Below, one piece after another: positions 12,604 to 23,433 of a stretch of 64,000 nt of DNA. The notes under the pieces were generated by a model that was not told the origin of the DNA, did no database searches, and worked only from the letters and a program-made list of their open reading frames with translations. Position numbers and translations under genes: made by a program. The DNA comes from Coffea arabica (Eukaryota; Streptophyta; Magnoliopsida; Gentianales; Rubiaceae), in NCBI RefSeq assembly GCF_036785885.1, contig NC_092330.1, positions 12,496,525 through 12,560,524 of the forward strand. Direction: 5' to 3'. The first letter of the stretch is position 1; every line of letters starts with the position of its first letter.

Positions 12604-13662
12604 TGGTCCGTTTATTTGACCGTAAAAATTTTCCGCAAAGAAAATATTTTGTTTTCTAGGAAAATCCCTTAATTTTCTAGTGGTTGGTACACTTTCTTGA
12701 AATTATTTCACAAAACTAAAAATTTTTCCCACCAATATTTTTGTTTCACTTTGCCACCACTCCACTCTTCGCCTGAGTCGCCACTCAGCCCATCTTTGCA
12801 TGTGATTTACCATAATCAATAATCTGCAAGTCAAATTCTTCTAATTTCCGAAATTCGAATCGAACTGCGGTAACAAGAACTCATCGTATCTCTTGAACCA
12901 ATTGCATAGAAGATGAAACCTCATCAAACTTGTTTCAGCAGCGATTTTAGACATTAATTGAACCGTCATATGAAAAATCAGTGCTTCGATACTGATGCTT
13001 ATAGAGTCTTCTGATAACAAGTCCTCTCCAACCTCATCTCCTTCACGTCCCAAGTTCCTATTCTCCAAAAAAAAAAAGTTCTAAAATGACAAAATTCATT
13101 GTACATCTAGATTTTTCTATATCTCCATGGATATTTTTGTGCGAGAATGTAGAGAAAAGGAATAAAATAGCAAAAGATGAGAAAAAGGGGAATGTGACTG
13201 GCGTTTGGATTTGTGGTGGTCAGAAATGGGGTATGCGACAATGACGATCTCTTGCTTTAATCTCTATGTTCCTTCAGTATTGGGGTGGGTAGTTTATAAT
13301 TGAGATGTATTATACCTAAGCAACGATGAGATAGAGGAGTCGTGTAGCCTTCAGAAATCAACTTCAACATCCCCGCGTGAATGGTTCAGCGGCAGCCACT
13401 TAACGTGTTCAGGTCGAGTTGGGGTGCCGGCCCCGGGTTGCAGGGGATTAGTTGAGCCCCGTAAGAATTGACCCGGACACTCCTGTGTCAACAAAAAAAA
13501 AAAAAAAAAACTTCAATAAAGTTGTTGTAGAAGTCATTTTCCACCGGGTGGCGTGAAAACATTTTTCAGGGGAAATAATTTTTCAACCTCTTCTGCTGCC
13601 AAAATCCAGAAATTCTGGAAAACTTTTTCCGGAAAGCATTTTCAGTCCAAACAAATAGGGTC
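12604..13662. mobile_element. Possible inverted-repeat DNA element carrying a SINE
   Basis: The start (GGTCCGTTTATTTGACCGT and following) and the end (reverse complement GACCCTATTTGTTTGGACTG) form imperfect inverted repeats of roughly 45 bp, both followed by TTTTCCG-type words. No clean target duplication was found. A minus-strand frame at 12841-13068 gives a 75-residue peptide I do not recognise. The SINE at 13368-13508 lies inside. Confidence 0.4.
13368..13508 (+). mobile_element. tRNA-derived SINE
   Basis: This short GC-richer unit holds an A-box-like TGGTTCAGCGG close to its 5' end and a weaker B-box-like region about 30 bp on. It ends in GTCAACA plus a run of about 18 A. The repeat AACTTCAA flanks it (13360-13367 and 13509-13516), as expected of a target duplication made by LINE machinery. 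The 8-bp length is short for a SINE, and the poly-A makes the right boundary uncertain by a base or two. Confidence 0.7.
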
Positions 13663-13948
13663 ACTAAATCTCAAGATATTCTTATATTTCAGATTATTTA
13701 GAGCGTAAAGTAGTGATAGAAGTGCCAATGGTAAATTCTTAAATCCATATCTAAAACTCAACGGACAGTAAAAACGGGAGGGGATAAAAATAAACAATGA
13801 ATAATATTTAGTCACACACGCTGTATCAATTCAAATGATTCATAAGTTTCACTTATAAAAATTTATGAAGACATGACTTCTTTTTTTCTTTCTTTTGAGG
13901 TTTAAGAAGACACTCCACATTTCGCAATTAGTCTCAGGATACGATCAC

Positions 13949-14094
13949 GGTGTGTTTGGATTGCATTTTCCGTCATTTTTCATGGAAAAATTATTATACC
14001 GATTTGATATATGTGAGGGAAAAAGGTAATAGGGAAATGTGATCACGGAAAACGACAATATTTTTCGACGGAAACAAGCAATCCAAACACACCC
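13949..14094. mobile_element. Small MITE in duplicated block (146 bp)
   Basis: Starts GGTGTGTTTGGATTGC and ends GCAATCCAAACACACCC, an inverted repeat of about 16 bp. The 3-bp repeat CAC flanks it (13946-13948 and 14095-14097). The collinear block near 18030 lacks it and so acts as an approximate empty site, which supports a real insertion. A three-base duplication would suit PIF/Harbinger or CACTA types, but that is only a suggestion. Confidence 0.6.
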
Positions 14095-15156
14095 CACTTG
14101 AAAAAAAGTTAGTATAGTTTTAACTCAACAAGGTACCTAAATGCTAATCATATAGTTGAAAGATGAATTAAATTACTTAATATTCAAATTAATTTTGACT
14201 CGATAAAAATTTGTTCGACTTTGGTTTGCTACTTAATTAAATCCAATTTGAATAGCATTTTATATTTGGTAAACTTTCAAATTCGGCTCGAACTTGCTTC
14301 GATTAGCTTAAAATTGGAATTTCTAGATAAAAATTCAAGCTATTTGAGCTTTGACTTGATAAATAAATCAACTAAATTTGAACACCATGGTGTTTGGACC
14401 TATTTAACACACATACGCATACACATAATAGGAATAGATGCAATACAAAATTTCTACTTTACCCTCTAAAATTGCTTTCTTCTAGGCTGTACTTGGATTG
14501 AGAAATTTGATAAAAATTTTAAAATTCTCTCAAATTCCTCTAATTGCTTAAATAATTTAAGAGTTATTTGAATTTATAAATCACCAATTATTCTAATGTT
14601 TAGAATATATATAGATAATTGATAAATTGCAAACCCAAATGCCGTTTATGTAATCCAAACAACTAAAGGGATTTTAGCGTATTCTACCCTCTCCAATCCT
14701 TCCACACAAATTTAAGATTACAATAATGTATCTTTTGTATTTCACATACTCAGTAACTCCTCAACGAGGAAATGGATTCTGATCTTGAAATCAACCACGT
14801 ATCGATCATTCCAAGCAATGCCCCAGTAGCATCATCACCATTTAGGACAACAAAAAATTATTCAAATCTTACTTCAAAACCTATGACAAAAACCGTATGT
14901 CATTTCAAACTTTGGTATCTAAATTGGCAGCTAGGAACAACCATCGCAAGAGAGAGTAGCCAGGGGAGGGAGTGCAAGATATATCCGTGGAGAAGATGTC
15001 AAGATTTGAGAATCACGACAAGGCAAAAGCCTTAGCACTTTACTAAAAAACGATTTGGATGAATTAATTACATAATTAAGTACTTAAATCAAGCGAATCA
15101 TAATGGTCCTCTGTAGTGTCTTCTTCTTTTTTTTTTTTTTTTTTTTCTCTTTAACG

Positions 15157-15318
15157 ATAATATTTGTATAAACTAATATATCATATCTTATTTTTTAGGA
15201 AGGGGGAATCTAAAGAGATTATGTAAGGAGATAATAGATAACATTTCTATAAACAAATCTATCATATCCTATTTTATAGGAAGGGGGAATCTAAAGAGGT
15301 TATGTAAGGAGATAACAG
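15157..15318. repeat. Two tandem copies of an 81-bp unit
   Basis: Unit 1 (15157-15237) and unit 2 (15238-15318) share the words AGGAAGGGGGAATCTAAAGA and TATGTAAGGAGATAA at the same offset and differ at several positions. They lie inside the stretch that interrupts block A. Confidence 0.8.
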
Positions 15319-17867
15319 ATCTGATTAAATTAAAAGGGTACTTCAACACTTCCTTTAATTTTTTTTTAAGACAGGTAAGATTTGAATTCTCAACCGACAG
15401 TTCAAAGAGATTTGTTCCAAAACCTTTTTGGTGGGCAATGTGCTTTGGCTTAGTGGTTATGGTCCTCTCTACTGTGTTTTTTTTTTTTTTTTGATACGAT
15501 AAATTATTTTACACTAGGGAGAGGACTTGAAAATGTCCAAGAATAATTTGAAGAGAATTCAATCACTATCAAACGAGTGCATTACACATTCGTCAGAATT
15601 TTTTAAGTAAAATCATTTTAACGTGACAAATTGATGGGATGCAAAGTTTGATACATTGGCAGTGGCTTGCCTCTCACGCCACCAAGCCTTAATACATTGG
15701 TGGTGACAAAGGCTGGTGGTTATCCTTTCTACTGCCAATATGTTGAATTCTGCTATGTCAGGTGATGCCTGGAGACCAAGAGGCCAGTAGTTTGCTTTGC
15801 GCAGGTCCTTCAAAATCTTCTAGAGTTTTAAATCCATTAAAGTAGGAAGCAAGAACCAGAAAAAGAAACACACCCAAAAAAAAAGAAAAAACGGAGAAAA
15901 GAAAAGCCCAAAAAGGGAGTCCGAGGAGTAGGAACAAGGAGCTGCGCTGCTGTTGCTATTGACGGAGTCCACGACCACCGCCACCACTACCGTGGGTCAT
16001 AACTGGAAAAGCACTATGAAACTTCGTTGCTCCATATGTTGTTTGAATTTTTCTCGCACCTGTTTGATATTATGTTCAAGAATTTGGCTTCTTCGCAGTA
16101 TCAATGAATCTCCCTTCCCTTTAAATTTCCCTTTTGCTAGTTGTCTATGATATGATTGATGTAGGTGGACTGACATTCGTTATTTGTGTAAGCGGCACCT
16201 CAATTAGACCTAGATTTGTAAAGTTTTGTTGCGCCAATAATGGCCCAAAATGAGAAATTGAGTTATATGGACAAATTGATGAATCTGAGCATGTGGGGGA
16301 GCAATTCCGGTCAATTGAAAGTTGATCGGAGATCGCGAACGATGCCGGAAAACCAAGAGGGCCGAGAGAGAACGTTTGATTTTTTTTTTAAAAATTATTT
16401 TTATTTTTATGTTTTGCTGCATTTTCTGTGCGGATCTAGCTATGTGATCGTGTGAGATGCTCGTGTGCAAGAGAGGGAGGAGCCACGGAGTTATTGTCAC
16501 CGGAAGCCGGCGAACTTCGCGGGACGAGAGGAAACAGAGCAGCAGCAGTTATTCTGAATTGAGGAAGAAGATGATGTATCTCTGGAGATTTACAACTTCG
16601 GTCCCTAAATTTCCCTTTCTTTGTGACTTAGCCCCAATTTTTAGGACTTTATAATTTGTCCCCTGGAGCTTGCTTTAGGTAGTTTGGATTAGGTCCCTAG
16701 AATTGAACTAGTTAACTATTAGTTTAAATAGCATTTCAATTGGTCAAGTTGTAGTTAATTTTATTTTCTGTTTTTAGGAATAACGTAACCCTTAACCGGC
16801 ATAGGTGCATGTAATTTTTGTATTCCTTTTCTTTTCTTTTCACTTAATTACCTTTTTTTTTGTTATTATTGGGGCCGCAGGTGCGTTGTGGCTTGGCTTT
16901 TCCAATTCCAATGGAAGCTTTGGAATTAATCATTCTGTTTTACTTCACTCTTAAGGTGCTGTACATGTTTTTATGTGTTTAGATATTAGTTAATTACATG
17001 CTATGTGCTTAGCTTAAACTTACTCATTTTGGCCTTATAATTAAAAGAATAAGATTAAACTCGCAACCCATTTTGCCGAACCGTCAAAAAAGGGGACCAG
17101 AGCAGTGAATTTGGCCAGAATTCCTAGAGCTTTGTATGGTTATAGAAGAAGAAAATCAAAAACAAAAGAAGCATTTTTCAGAAAAAACCCAAATACCTCC
17201 GTGAAACTAGTGCCACAATTCTCAAGAATTGTAGCAATAAAATAAAAAAAAATATCGATAGAATCCTAGACTGGAGAAACCAATTTTATCAGATTTTTTT
17301 GGGAAAAAAAATAAAAGATATTCAAGATAAAACCCTAAATAAGAATCTCACCAAGGCACCTCGCTAGAGTTGGAGATGGTTGCCGTCAGAAATAATTATA
17401 TTGTTGGTGATTTTTCAATCTCTCCAATCTCCATCGCTCACTTTCTGTATCTTTAGCCGCAAATTCTTTCTTTGTTTTTGTTAGAATGTGGAAGTAGCGA
17501 GCTCTATTGTAAAGAGCCATGCATTTCAATGGAGAAAAATAACTTCAATAACTCAAAAGACGAAATTGTTTTCCACCAAGTGAAGTAAAATATTTTCTCC
17601 ACAGAAATTTTTTTTCCAAGTTAAATGATTACCAAACATAGGAAAATTTGGAAAACATTTTATGTCCAAACAAACACACTCTGAGTGATAAGTGAATAGT
17701 TTATTACTTATTTTTGGAAGTAAATTTTGCCTAAAAAATTCAATGTCATTTAATTATTTAATTTTGGATTATGAAACGCGTGTGAACATATTAAAATCTG
17801 AAACCATTAATTTTAAGTGATGAATTGGATTATTAAACAAGGCCTTAGTCATAGTGTAGTATCAATT
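15319..17867. other. Intergenic DNA with GC-richer tract, no recognised gene
   Basis: The tract 15900-16600 is richer in G and C than its surroundings and holds short frames on both strands (16240-16455 and 16457-16654 plus; 16210-16500 minus). None shows a domain or a plausible splice structure. Near 15440-15465 the words GCTTTGGCTTAGTGGTTATGG followed by a T run resemble an RNA polymerase III A box, but no B box follows. The rest is AT-rich. Confidence 0.4.
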
Positions 17868-19030
17868 CAATGAATAATATTTAGTCATACCACATCAATT
17901 CAATGATTCATAAGTTTCACTTTTAAGAATTTATAAAAACATGATTTTTTTTTGTGTGTTGGGGGGAGAGGGGGGGATGTTAAAGAGGAGACTCCAGACT
18001 TTGCAAAACAGTCTCAAGATATGTTCACGTGGGTTCACTCGGCAAAAATCCAACGTAGTCAACTCAACAAAGTACTAAAAGATAACTCAATAATATGGTT
18101 GAAAAACAAACTAAACATTTGATACTCGAATCAAATTTGGTTCGGTAAGAGTTCGTTTTAACTTGATTCGCTAATTAATCAAACCTACTAAATAGCATTT
18201 CATGTTTGATGAACTTTCAAATTCGATTCGAGCTTACTTTGATTAACTTTAAATTGAATTTTCTAGGTAAAAATTCAAACTATTCAAACTTGACTCAAAA
18301 AATAAACAAACCAAAATTGAACACCAAGGTGTTTGATTTCATTAAACTCATTTACAGCCATATGGATTGAACTTTTAATAGGTGCAGCATCAGTCCAAGC
18401 CACTCAAGACACTTGTTAACTGAGGTATAGGTGCAACATAAAATTTCTACTTTACCCTCTAAAATTACTTTCTTTTAGTGTATTCTACCCTCTCCTAACC
18501 CCCACACACCCCCCCCCTTCCCCCCATCCCCCAAACACAAATTTAAAATTGCAGTTTATCTTTTGTATTTCTCATATTCAAAACTCAACGCGGTAATGGA
18601 TTCTGATCTTGAATTCAGCAATATGTATCGATCATTCCAATCAATACCCCGGTCGATTCATCACCATTTACGACAACAAAAAAGATATTGAGAATCTTAC
18701 TTCAAAACCTATGACAAAAATCAAAATATGCCATTTCAAACTATGGTATCTATATTGGTAGCTAGGAAGAGAATTACAACCATCGCAACAGACAATAGCC
18801 AAGGGAGGGAGTGTAAGGTATATCGGTGTGGAGAAGATGTCCAGATGAGAATCACAACCAAACAATAACCTTACCACTTTGGTGACAAACCATTTGATGA
18901 ATTAACTACATAATTGAACACTTCAATCAAGCGAATCATAAAGGTCCTTCCTACTGTCAATATCTTAAATTCTGCTATTATATTTGATCCCCGGAGACCA
19001 GAAGGCCATTAATTTGCTTGGCTCAGGCTT
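17868..19030. repeat. Duplicated flank of F-box gene (block B)
   Basis: Collinear with 13795-15815, including a shared start at CAATGAATAATATTTAGTCA and a shared stretch around ATGGATTCTGATCTTGAA (14772 and 18596). This block continues into the F-box gene at 19009. It contains a C-rich tract near 18500-18530. The frame 18668-18877 (minus) has no recognisable domain. Confidence 0.65.
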
Positions 19031-20265
19031 CCAACGTGTACAACGGTATGGAAGAATTTAGGCATCCCTTTAAACCTTAGATCCTTAAACATTCGACTCT
19101 CAGGATTGTAAGAAACTAGGGCTCCCCATCTGTACTGCAGCAAAATTTCGCCATTTTTCAGAAGGCAAAGAACCCGGGCAAATCGTTCATCAAGTACATT
19201 CTTCCAAATCCTGTATTTTTGCTGCATTTCTGGTGACTGAAATGTCGTCACATAATAAACCCCAACGCTGAAAACTTTCTCCCAGGACTCTTTCACCCCG
19301 TATTGTTTCATAATCCAAATGTCTTGAGCCCCGCAATTAGTATTTGAAGGATCAACAACAGACAGAAAACCTCCGAGAACACTGAGAGAATACCGGTGTC
19401 GGGTTAAGTAAAGATGATTTTCTGGCAGTGGGACTTCTCTAAAAAGCTCATCAGATAAATCAAATGACACCAGGAGCCGTTCCCGACGAGCATGATTCTT
19501 TCCCCATATACTCACCCAGTGAAGCCTTCCGTTTACAAAAACTCCCCCTGATGACTGATCTAGCTTGTAAGGTATGTCTCCAATAATAACTCTCCATTTT
19601 TCACTGCTCTGATAGAATACTTGAACCTCTGATCTTGGAAAATTTTGAGCCCTGAATCTCAGCGATCTGAGTGGAGATAATTCATATAAATTCCAGTAGT
19701 AGACTATCCTTACTACGCGATATTCATTGGTATGAGGATGAACTCCGAATCCTATTATCACTTCTTGGTCCTGGAATTCAGTGGATTTTGGTAACACTTT
19801 ATAGTCTCGGGTGAAGGGATTATAAACGTATGGTCCATCATTGACCAAAGTACTCGACAAGCATAGCAGGCCATTACACGAGCTAACAATTCGAAATTCA
19901 GGCAAAGTACTAGAAAAGGGAGTATGAATTCTTCTGAGTACATTTTTTTCATGATCTTGATGAGAAAATTCAACAAAATAAAGCTGATTGTTCAATGGAA
20001 AATCACAATGAAAGATGAGGGCTATGTCGTTGTTTTTTAATGCTCTGGTGAGATGCAAATTAGCAAGATCTAGATCAAGTGACAACTTGTGGCAACTTCG
20101 ACAAACATACCTGAATTGGATGACGGATTTTACGTGTAGTCTGGAAATTATGTCGAGGGCGATTTCTTGAGGTAGACTATAAAGATTATTTCCAGGCTGA
20201 TGATGTTCTTTTGGAGTTGATTTTCTTCTCTTGGATTCTCTCTCAATTTCCATGTCTTTTTCCAT
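19009..20265 (-). CDS. F-box protein with F-box-associated domain (gene 1)
   Basis: An intronless 418-codon gene. A short basic head (KRRK at residues 12-15) is followed by an F-box at about 29-70, with the typical LPQE...DIISRLHVKSVIQFRYVCRS pattern broken into its conserved Leu-Pro, Val-Lys-Ser and Phe-Arg-x-Val-Cys positions. The rest, from about 125 (SSCNGLLCL) through PYVYNPFTR, resembles the F-box-associated (FBA) region of large plant F-box families. In such proteins the F-box docks on SKP1 in an SCF ubiquitin ligase and the C-terminal part binds the target; the target here is unknown. It is a close tandem paralogue of 23434-24771. The reading frame is intact. In the usual Trp position after CRS it has Cys (CRSCHKL), where the paralogue keeps CRSWNKL. 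The start is set by homology with the paralogue (MEKDMEIERES versus MEDMEIERES). A Mutator-type element lies only 58 bp upstream. Confidence 0.9.
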   Translation of the reverse strand: MEKDMEIERESKRRKSTPKEHHQPGNNLYSLPQEIALDIISRLHVKSVIQFRYVCRSCHKLSLDLDLANLHLTRALKNNDIALIFHCDFPLNNQLYFVEFSHQDHEKNVLRRIHTPFSSTLPEFRIVSSCNGLLCLSSTLVNDGPYVYNPFTRDYKVLPKSTEFQDQEVIIGFGVHPHTNEYRVVRIVYYWNLYELSPLRSLRFRAQNFPRSEVQVFYQSSEKWRVIIGDIPYKLDQSSGGVFVNGRLHWVSIWGKNHARRERLLVSFDLSDELFREVPLPENHLYLTRHRYSLSVLGGFLSVVDPSNTNCGAQDIWIMKQYGVKESWEKVFSVGVYYVTTFQSPEMQQKYRIWKNVLDERFARVLCLLKNGEILLQYRWGALVSYNPESRMFKDLRFKGMPKFFHTVVHVGSLSQAN

Positions 20266-20322
20266 GATGGTAGTAGAAAATGTGAACGTTTCAAGGTTTA
20301 GGCCAGTTGGACTTAATTATAA

Positions 20323-21628
20323 GGTTTAATTGCACTTACTTCCCTCGAGCTTTGTCCATATTACCAAACAAGCCTTGTAGTTTGTCCAAATAACATTTAC
20401 CCCCTTGTCATTGACGGTTCATAAACTCTGTTAACTGATGTCACAAGATGATAAAATTGCCCTTCAAAACAAAAACAAGATTATTGTTATAAAAGAACTT
20501 AATATTTAGGCATAAAAAAAATGTCCAAAGGAGAAATGAAGTATCTTAGTAAGCAAAGCTAAAGAAAAGAAAGATAGTAACATTAAGAGTAAAAAATTTG
20601 CTGCAAAAAAAAAAAAAAGAAAATGAAGAAAAATACATGTTGAGAGATATCAAACAGACAAAGAGTAACTATGAAAAAAATAAGAAAGTAAAATATAAAT
20701 AAATTAGCGACTGCCTATTTAATAAATAAAAAAAAAAAAGATAATTGAGAGGGATACTGAAGCATCGATCTTCTTTTCCTTTATCACCTTTCTCCGCTAG
20801 CTCCCAACACAATTTGCCTCCATCTCTTTACCTCAACAGACACCCCCTTCTTCATCTTCTCTGCTACTACACATGCACACTAAGAGATTAGCAGTTTGGC
20901 ACTCTCAAATGCACCTTTTGAAGGAAGAAGATTGTATTCCAGTAGCATCTAGCGAGAGATTGCAAGGATTGGAAAGGCCAAAATAGGAGAAAGTAATTGT
21001 AATTTATGGACTCTATCTTGGTGTTGGCATAACGAGGTTCTAGATCAGTTTGAGACCTTATGACGATAAGTTTATGCTTTCAGTTATTGATTTGAGTTTG
21101 TTGGTGGTTAAATATAAGGCTATAAGTTATGCATATTTTGTGATGTTTTATGGAGCTTTTCTTTTTTCTCCCCCTATTTTTTCACCTTCATCATGAGAAC
21201 TGAGTTTTTCTTTTTTCTCTTTTTTTTTGTGCAAAGGTGAAAATTTCTACGAGTCTAACATTGATTGTAATTTTGGTGGGAGTTACTACTTTGAAGAAAT
21301 AAAGGTATTTGAACCCCCCCCCCCCCCATAAAAAAAAAGATTCAAGTGATGGACATGGAATTATTGGCTGCCAGTAGTTGAAATCTCAAACTAGTATAGA
21401 GAAAGCAGGGAGAAGAAGACAAAGTAGGGTTTTGAGGTTAATTTTGGACTTTCACGAAAATTTCATGTTGACATCCTTCACTGTGTCTCAGTCAACGTTA
21501 GCAATATAACGATGAGAGTTACTTGTTATGCATTACGCAGCCTGAGGGACCTTTTTGTAGTTTGTCCAAGCTTGAGGGGTTGATTCGTAGTTTGGTTAAA
21601 TCTCAATTGAGGTGAACATAATTAACTC
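20323..21628. mobile_element. Mutator-type non-autonomous element in F-box gene 1 promoter (1306 bp)
   Basis: A perfect 9-bp duplication TAATTATAA flanks it (20314-20322 and 21629-21637), the size made by Mutator-like transposases. The ends are long imperfect inverted repeats: the left starts GGTTTAATTGCACTTAC, and the right, reverse complemented, starts GAGTTAATTATGTTCACCTC. Both then run through CTTTGTCC / GTAGTTTGTCC-type words. The inside (about 20480-21420) has a poly-C run near 21307 and no transposase. The end motif is shared with the outer element at 45505-47970. Confidence 0.8.
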
Positions 21629-22370
21629 TAATTATAATGCTAGTAGGAAAAACTTGGGGGAGACGTTGATTTGACTCATTAATTGGACCGTAATCGGTGT
21701 TTTTTTTTTTTGCTATTTGTCGGTATTGAAGTATCAAGAGAAGGAGAGAGAAAATGCTTTGTTCATGTAATGATGATGCGAGGTTTGATGCTATTACGGA
21801 GTATGGGAATCCACAGGATGGTGCTCTATTTTACTTTAAGATTAATTGCAACTTAGATTCCTAAACTATATTGGGTCTATACTTTTGCACCCTAAAATTT
21901 TTGCATCTTTCTAAATTAGAGTTTTTCTATTTGCAATAATGACTTTAAAATTTGCTAATTGCAAGTGTGTCTATGATATACGTGCTTCTTGAAATGGTGA
22001 TTTTATGTCCCTTTACCAACAACCTTTTGGTAAAATAGTTCACTATATTGATCCTTTACAAGGTCATATTCCATTTTATTGTTAGAGTTCATCCATTATT
22101 TCTATTTAGCAAGCAACTAAAATTTGCATCCTCAATATTCTAAATGTCTTTACTTGGTTTTTGTGGGTTTTTGATAGAGTGAATATATGCAAAAAGATAA
22201 AAGTATTTTCTAAAAGAAAACACTATGAAGATGTGGAACTAAAGTATGGCCACACTTGAGAATTGGTTTCCTCTTCGCAAAACTACTGAAATTTTGCCAC
22301 ATTGCATTTATAAATTTTAACCTCCTTGTTATTTGCATCCATAACTATCGCTAAGAACCACACTACATGG
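21629..22370. other. Displaced upstream region of F-box gene 1
   Basis: The stretch about 21640-21800 resembles the region upstream of the second F-box gene (about 24810-24925): both hold AATTGGAC, then GAGA-rich sequence and ATGCTTTGTT followed by GATGCGAGG or GGTTGATGC. It is therefore the original 5' flank of gene 1, pushed about 1.3 kb away by the element at 20323-21628. The remainder is AT-rich with no gene. Confidence 0.6.
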
Positions 22371-22737
22371 TAGGAGGCGTAAAAAATGAATGACTTAAGC
22401 AGGTTCGGATAGGTTATAATTGAGTAACGGATATAATTGAATCAACTCATCTATACCGATTTAATAAATGAATCAAAATGAGTCAACTTATTTATATTCA
22501 TTCAATAAATGAGTATGGGTATATAGCTAATTACTCATTTATGACACACTTGAATTTTTACTTGCTCTTTTTTTCTTGTTCTTTTGGATGTTGTTTCATA
22601 AGAAATAATAATATTTTATTATTATTGGATTGATAAGAAATTCAAATTTATCCGTTTAACATCCACCAGAGCTTGGGATTAAATATCCAATTATTTTTAA
22701 ATGAATATGGATGGTTATGAGTCAATCTATCACCTAC
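22371..22737 (-). mobile_element. hAT-type element, family A, inverted shortened copy
   Basis: Read on the minus strand its end matches the right ends of the family A elements: TAGGAGGCGTAAAA here versus TAGAGGTGTCAAAA there, followed by similar ATGACTT and GGTTATAAT-type words. The far end is CACCTAC, equal to the start of the 6572 copy reversed. It is diverged and internally shortened. No target duplication remains visible. Confidence 0.55.
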
Positions 22738-23433
22738 CAATTATTTTTAGTTGAGTTTAATTGAGTCATAAATCTAAACCCTTTCAAAATTCACTGCATA
22801 CCCAAATTCACTTATTAGTGGGCGAATTTGGACAAGTCAATATTACGACTACTTTGATACCTATAGTACAAGCAGGCGTGACTCCATTAAAGTCACCATA
22901 CGGATTAGCAAATTTGAAGTTGCTGATTGAAACAGCAACTTTAAATCGATATTTCAAATGGCAAAATTTTTTTTTCTGGAAGGCTAAAACATGCTGGACT
23001 TGTTTCGAATTATCAGTAAATAGAGGATTATATTGGTAAAGGATCCTTTTCGAATGCACAGGGATTGTCATCATTATTGCTCTACTTAAAGATCCATTTT
23101 TCTTTTTGCCACACCTTTTTGGCTTTTTCTAATGATAGATGTTGTAAGCATCTTATCTTTCTGGATCATAGCAATTTTCCAATACTTTTCATGATTATCT
23201 TGGACCATTAGGAAAGATGACATGCGAATCATCCTCGTTATAGATACGCTAGCTGTTTTGCAATACAAAGACTTGATACTTTGTTAATAACTACACTGAA
23301 TACACCAGTAAAAGTATCAATTACATCATGTATTAACCTAAGCAAACTAACCATCAACAAGATCTCACTATTTCTGAGAAGGCAAAGGACCTAAGCAATC
23401 TAACCATCAAAGCCATTTATTCTGTACATATGT
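22738..23433. other. Spacer between F-box genes
   Basis: Overlapping frames on both strands at 22761-23074 and a minus frame at 23086-23268 show no domain. About 150 bp next to gene 2 (23340-23433) may be its 3' untranslated region, since the word GAGAAGGCAAAG recurs there as inside the gene. No other gene is supported. Confidence 0.4.

Larger units (their letters stand above)
13795..15815 (-). pseudogene. Degraded duplicate of F-box gene 3' flank (block A)
   Basis: This block is collinear with 17868-19030 over several stretches (13795-13930, about 14110-14470, 14690-15110, 15725-15815). That second block leads straight into the 3' end of the F-box gene at 19009-20265. In block A the match reaches only the last codons of the gene, read on the minus strand at about 15770-15815 with frame damage; the body of the gene is missing. 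I read it as the remnant of a third tandem F-box copy. An inserted MITE (13949-14094) and about 600 bp near 15118-15720 interrupt the match. Confidence 0.6.

Noticed and set aside
12841..13068. A 75-codon minus-strand frame with a faint F-box-like pattern (RFHLLCNWF)
   Set aside because: The pattern is too weak; the Leu-Pro start and the rest of the F-box are missing, and it lies within a probable DNA element.
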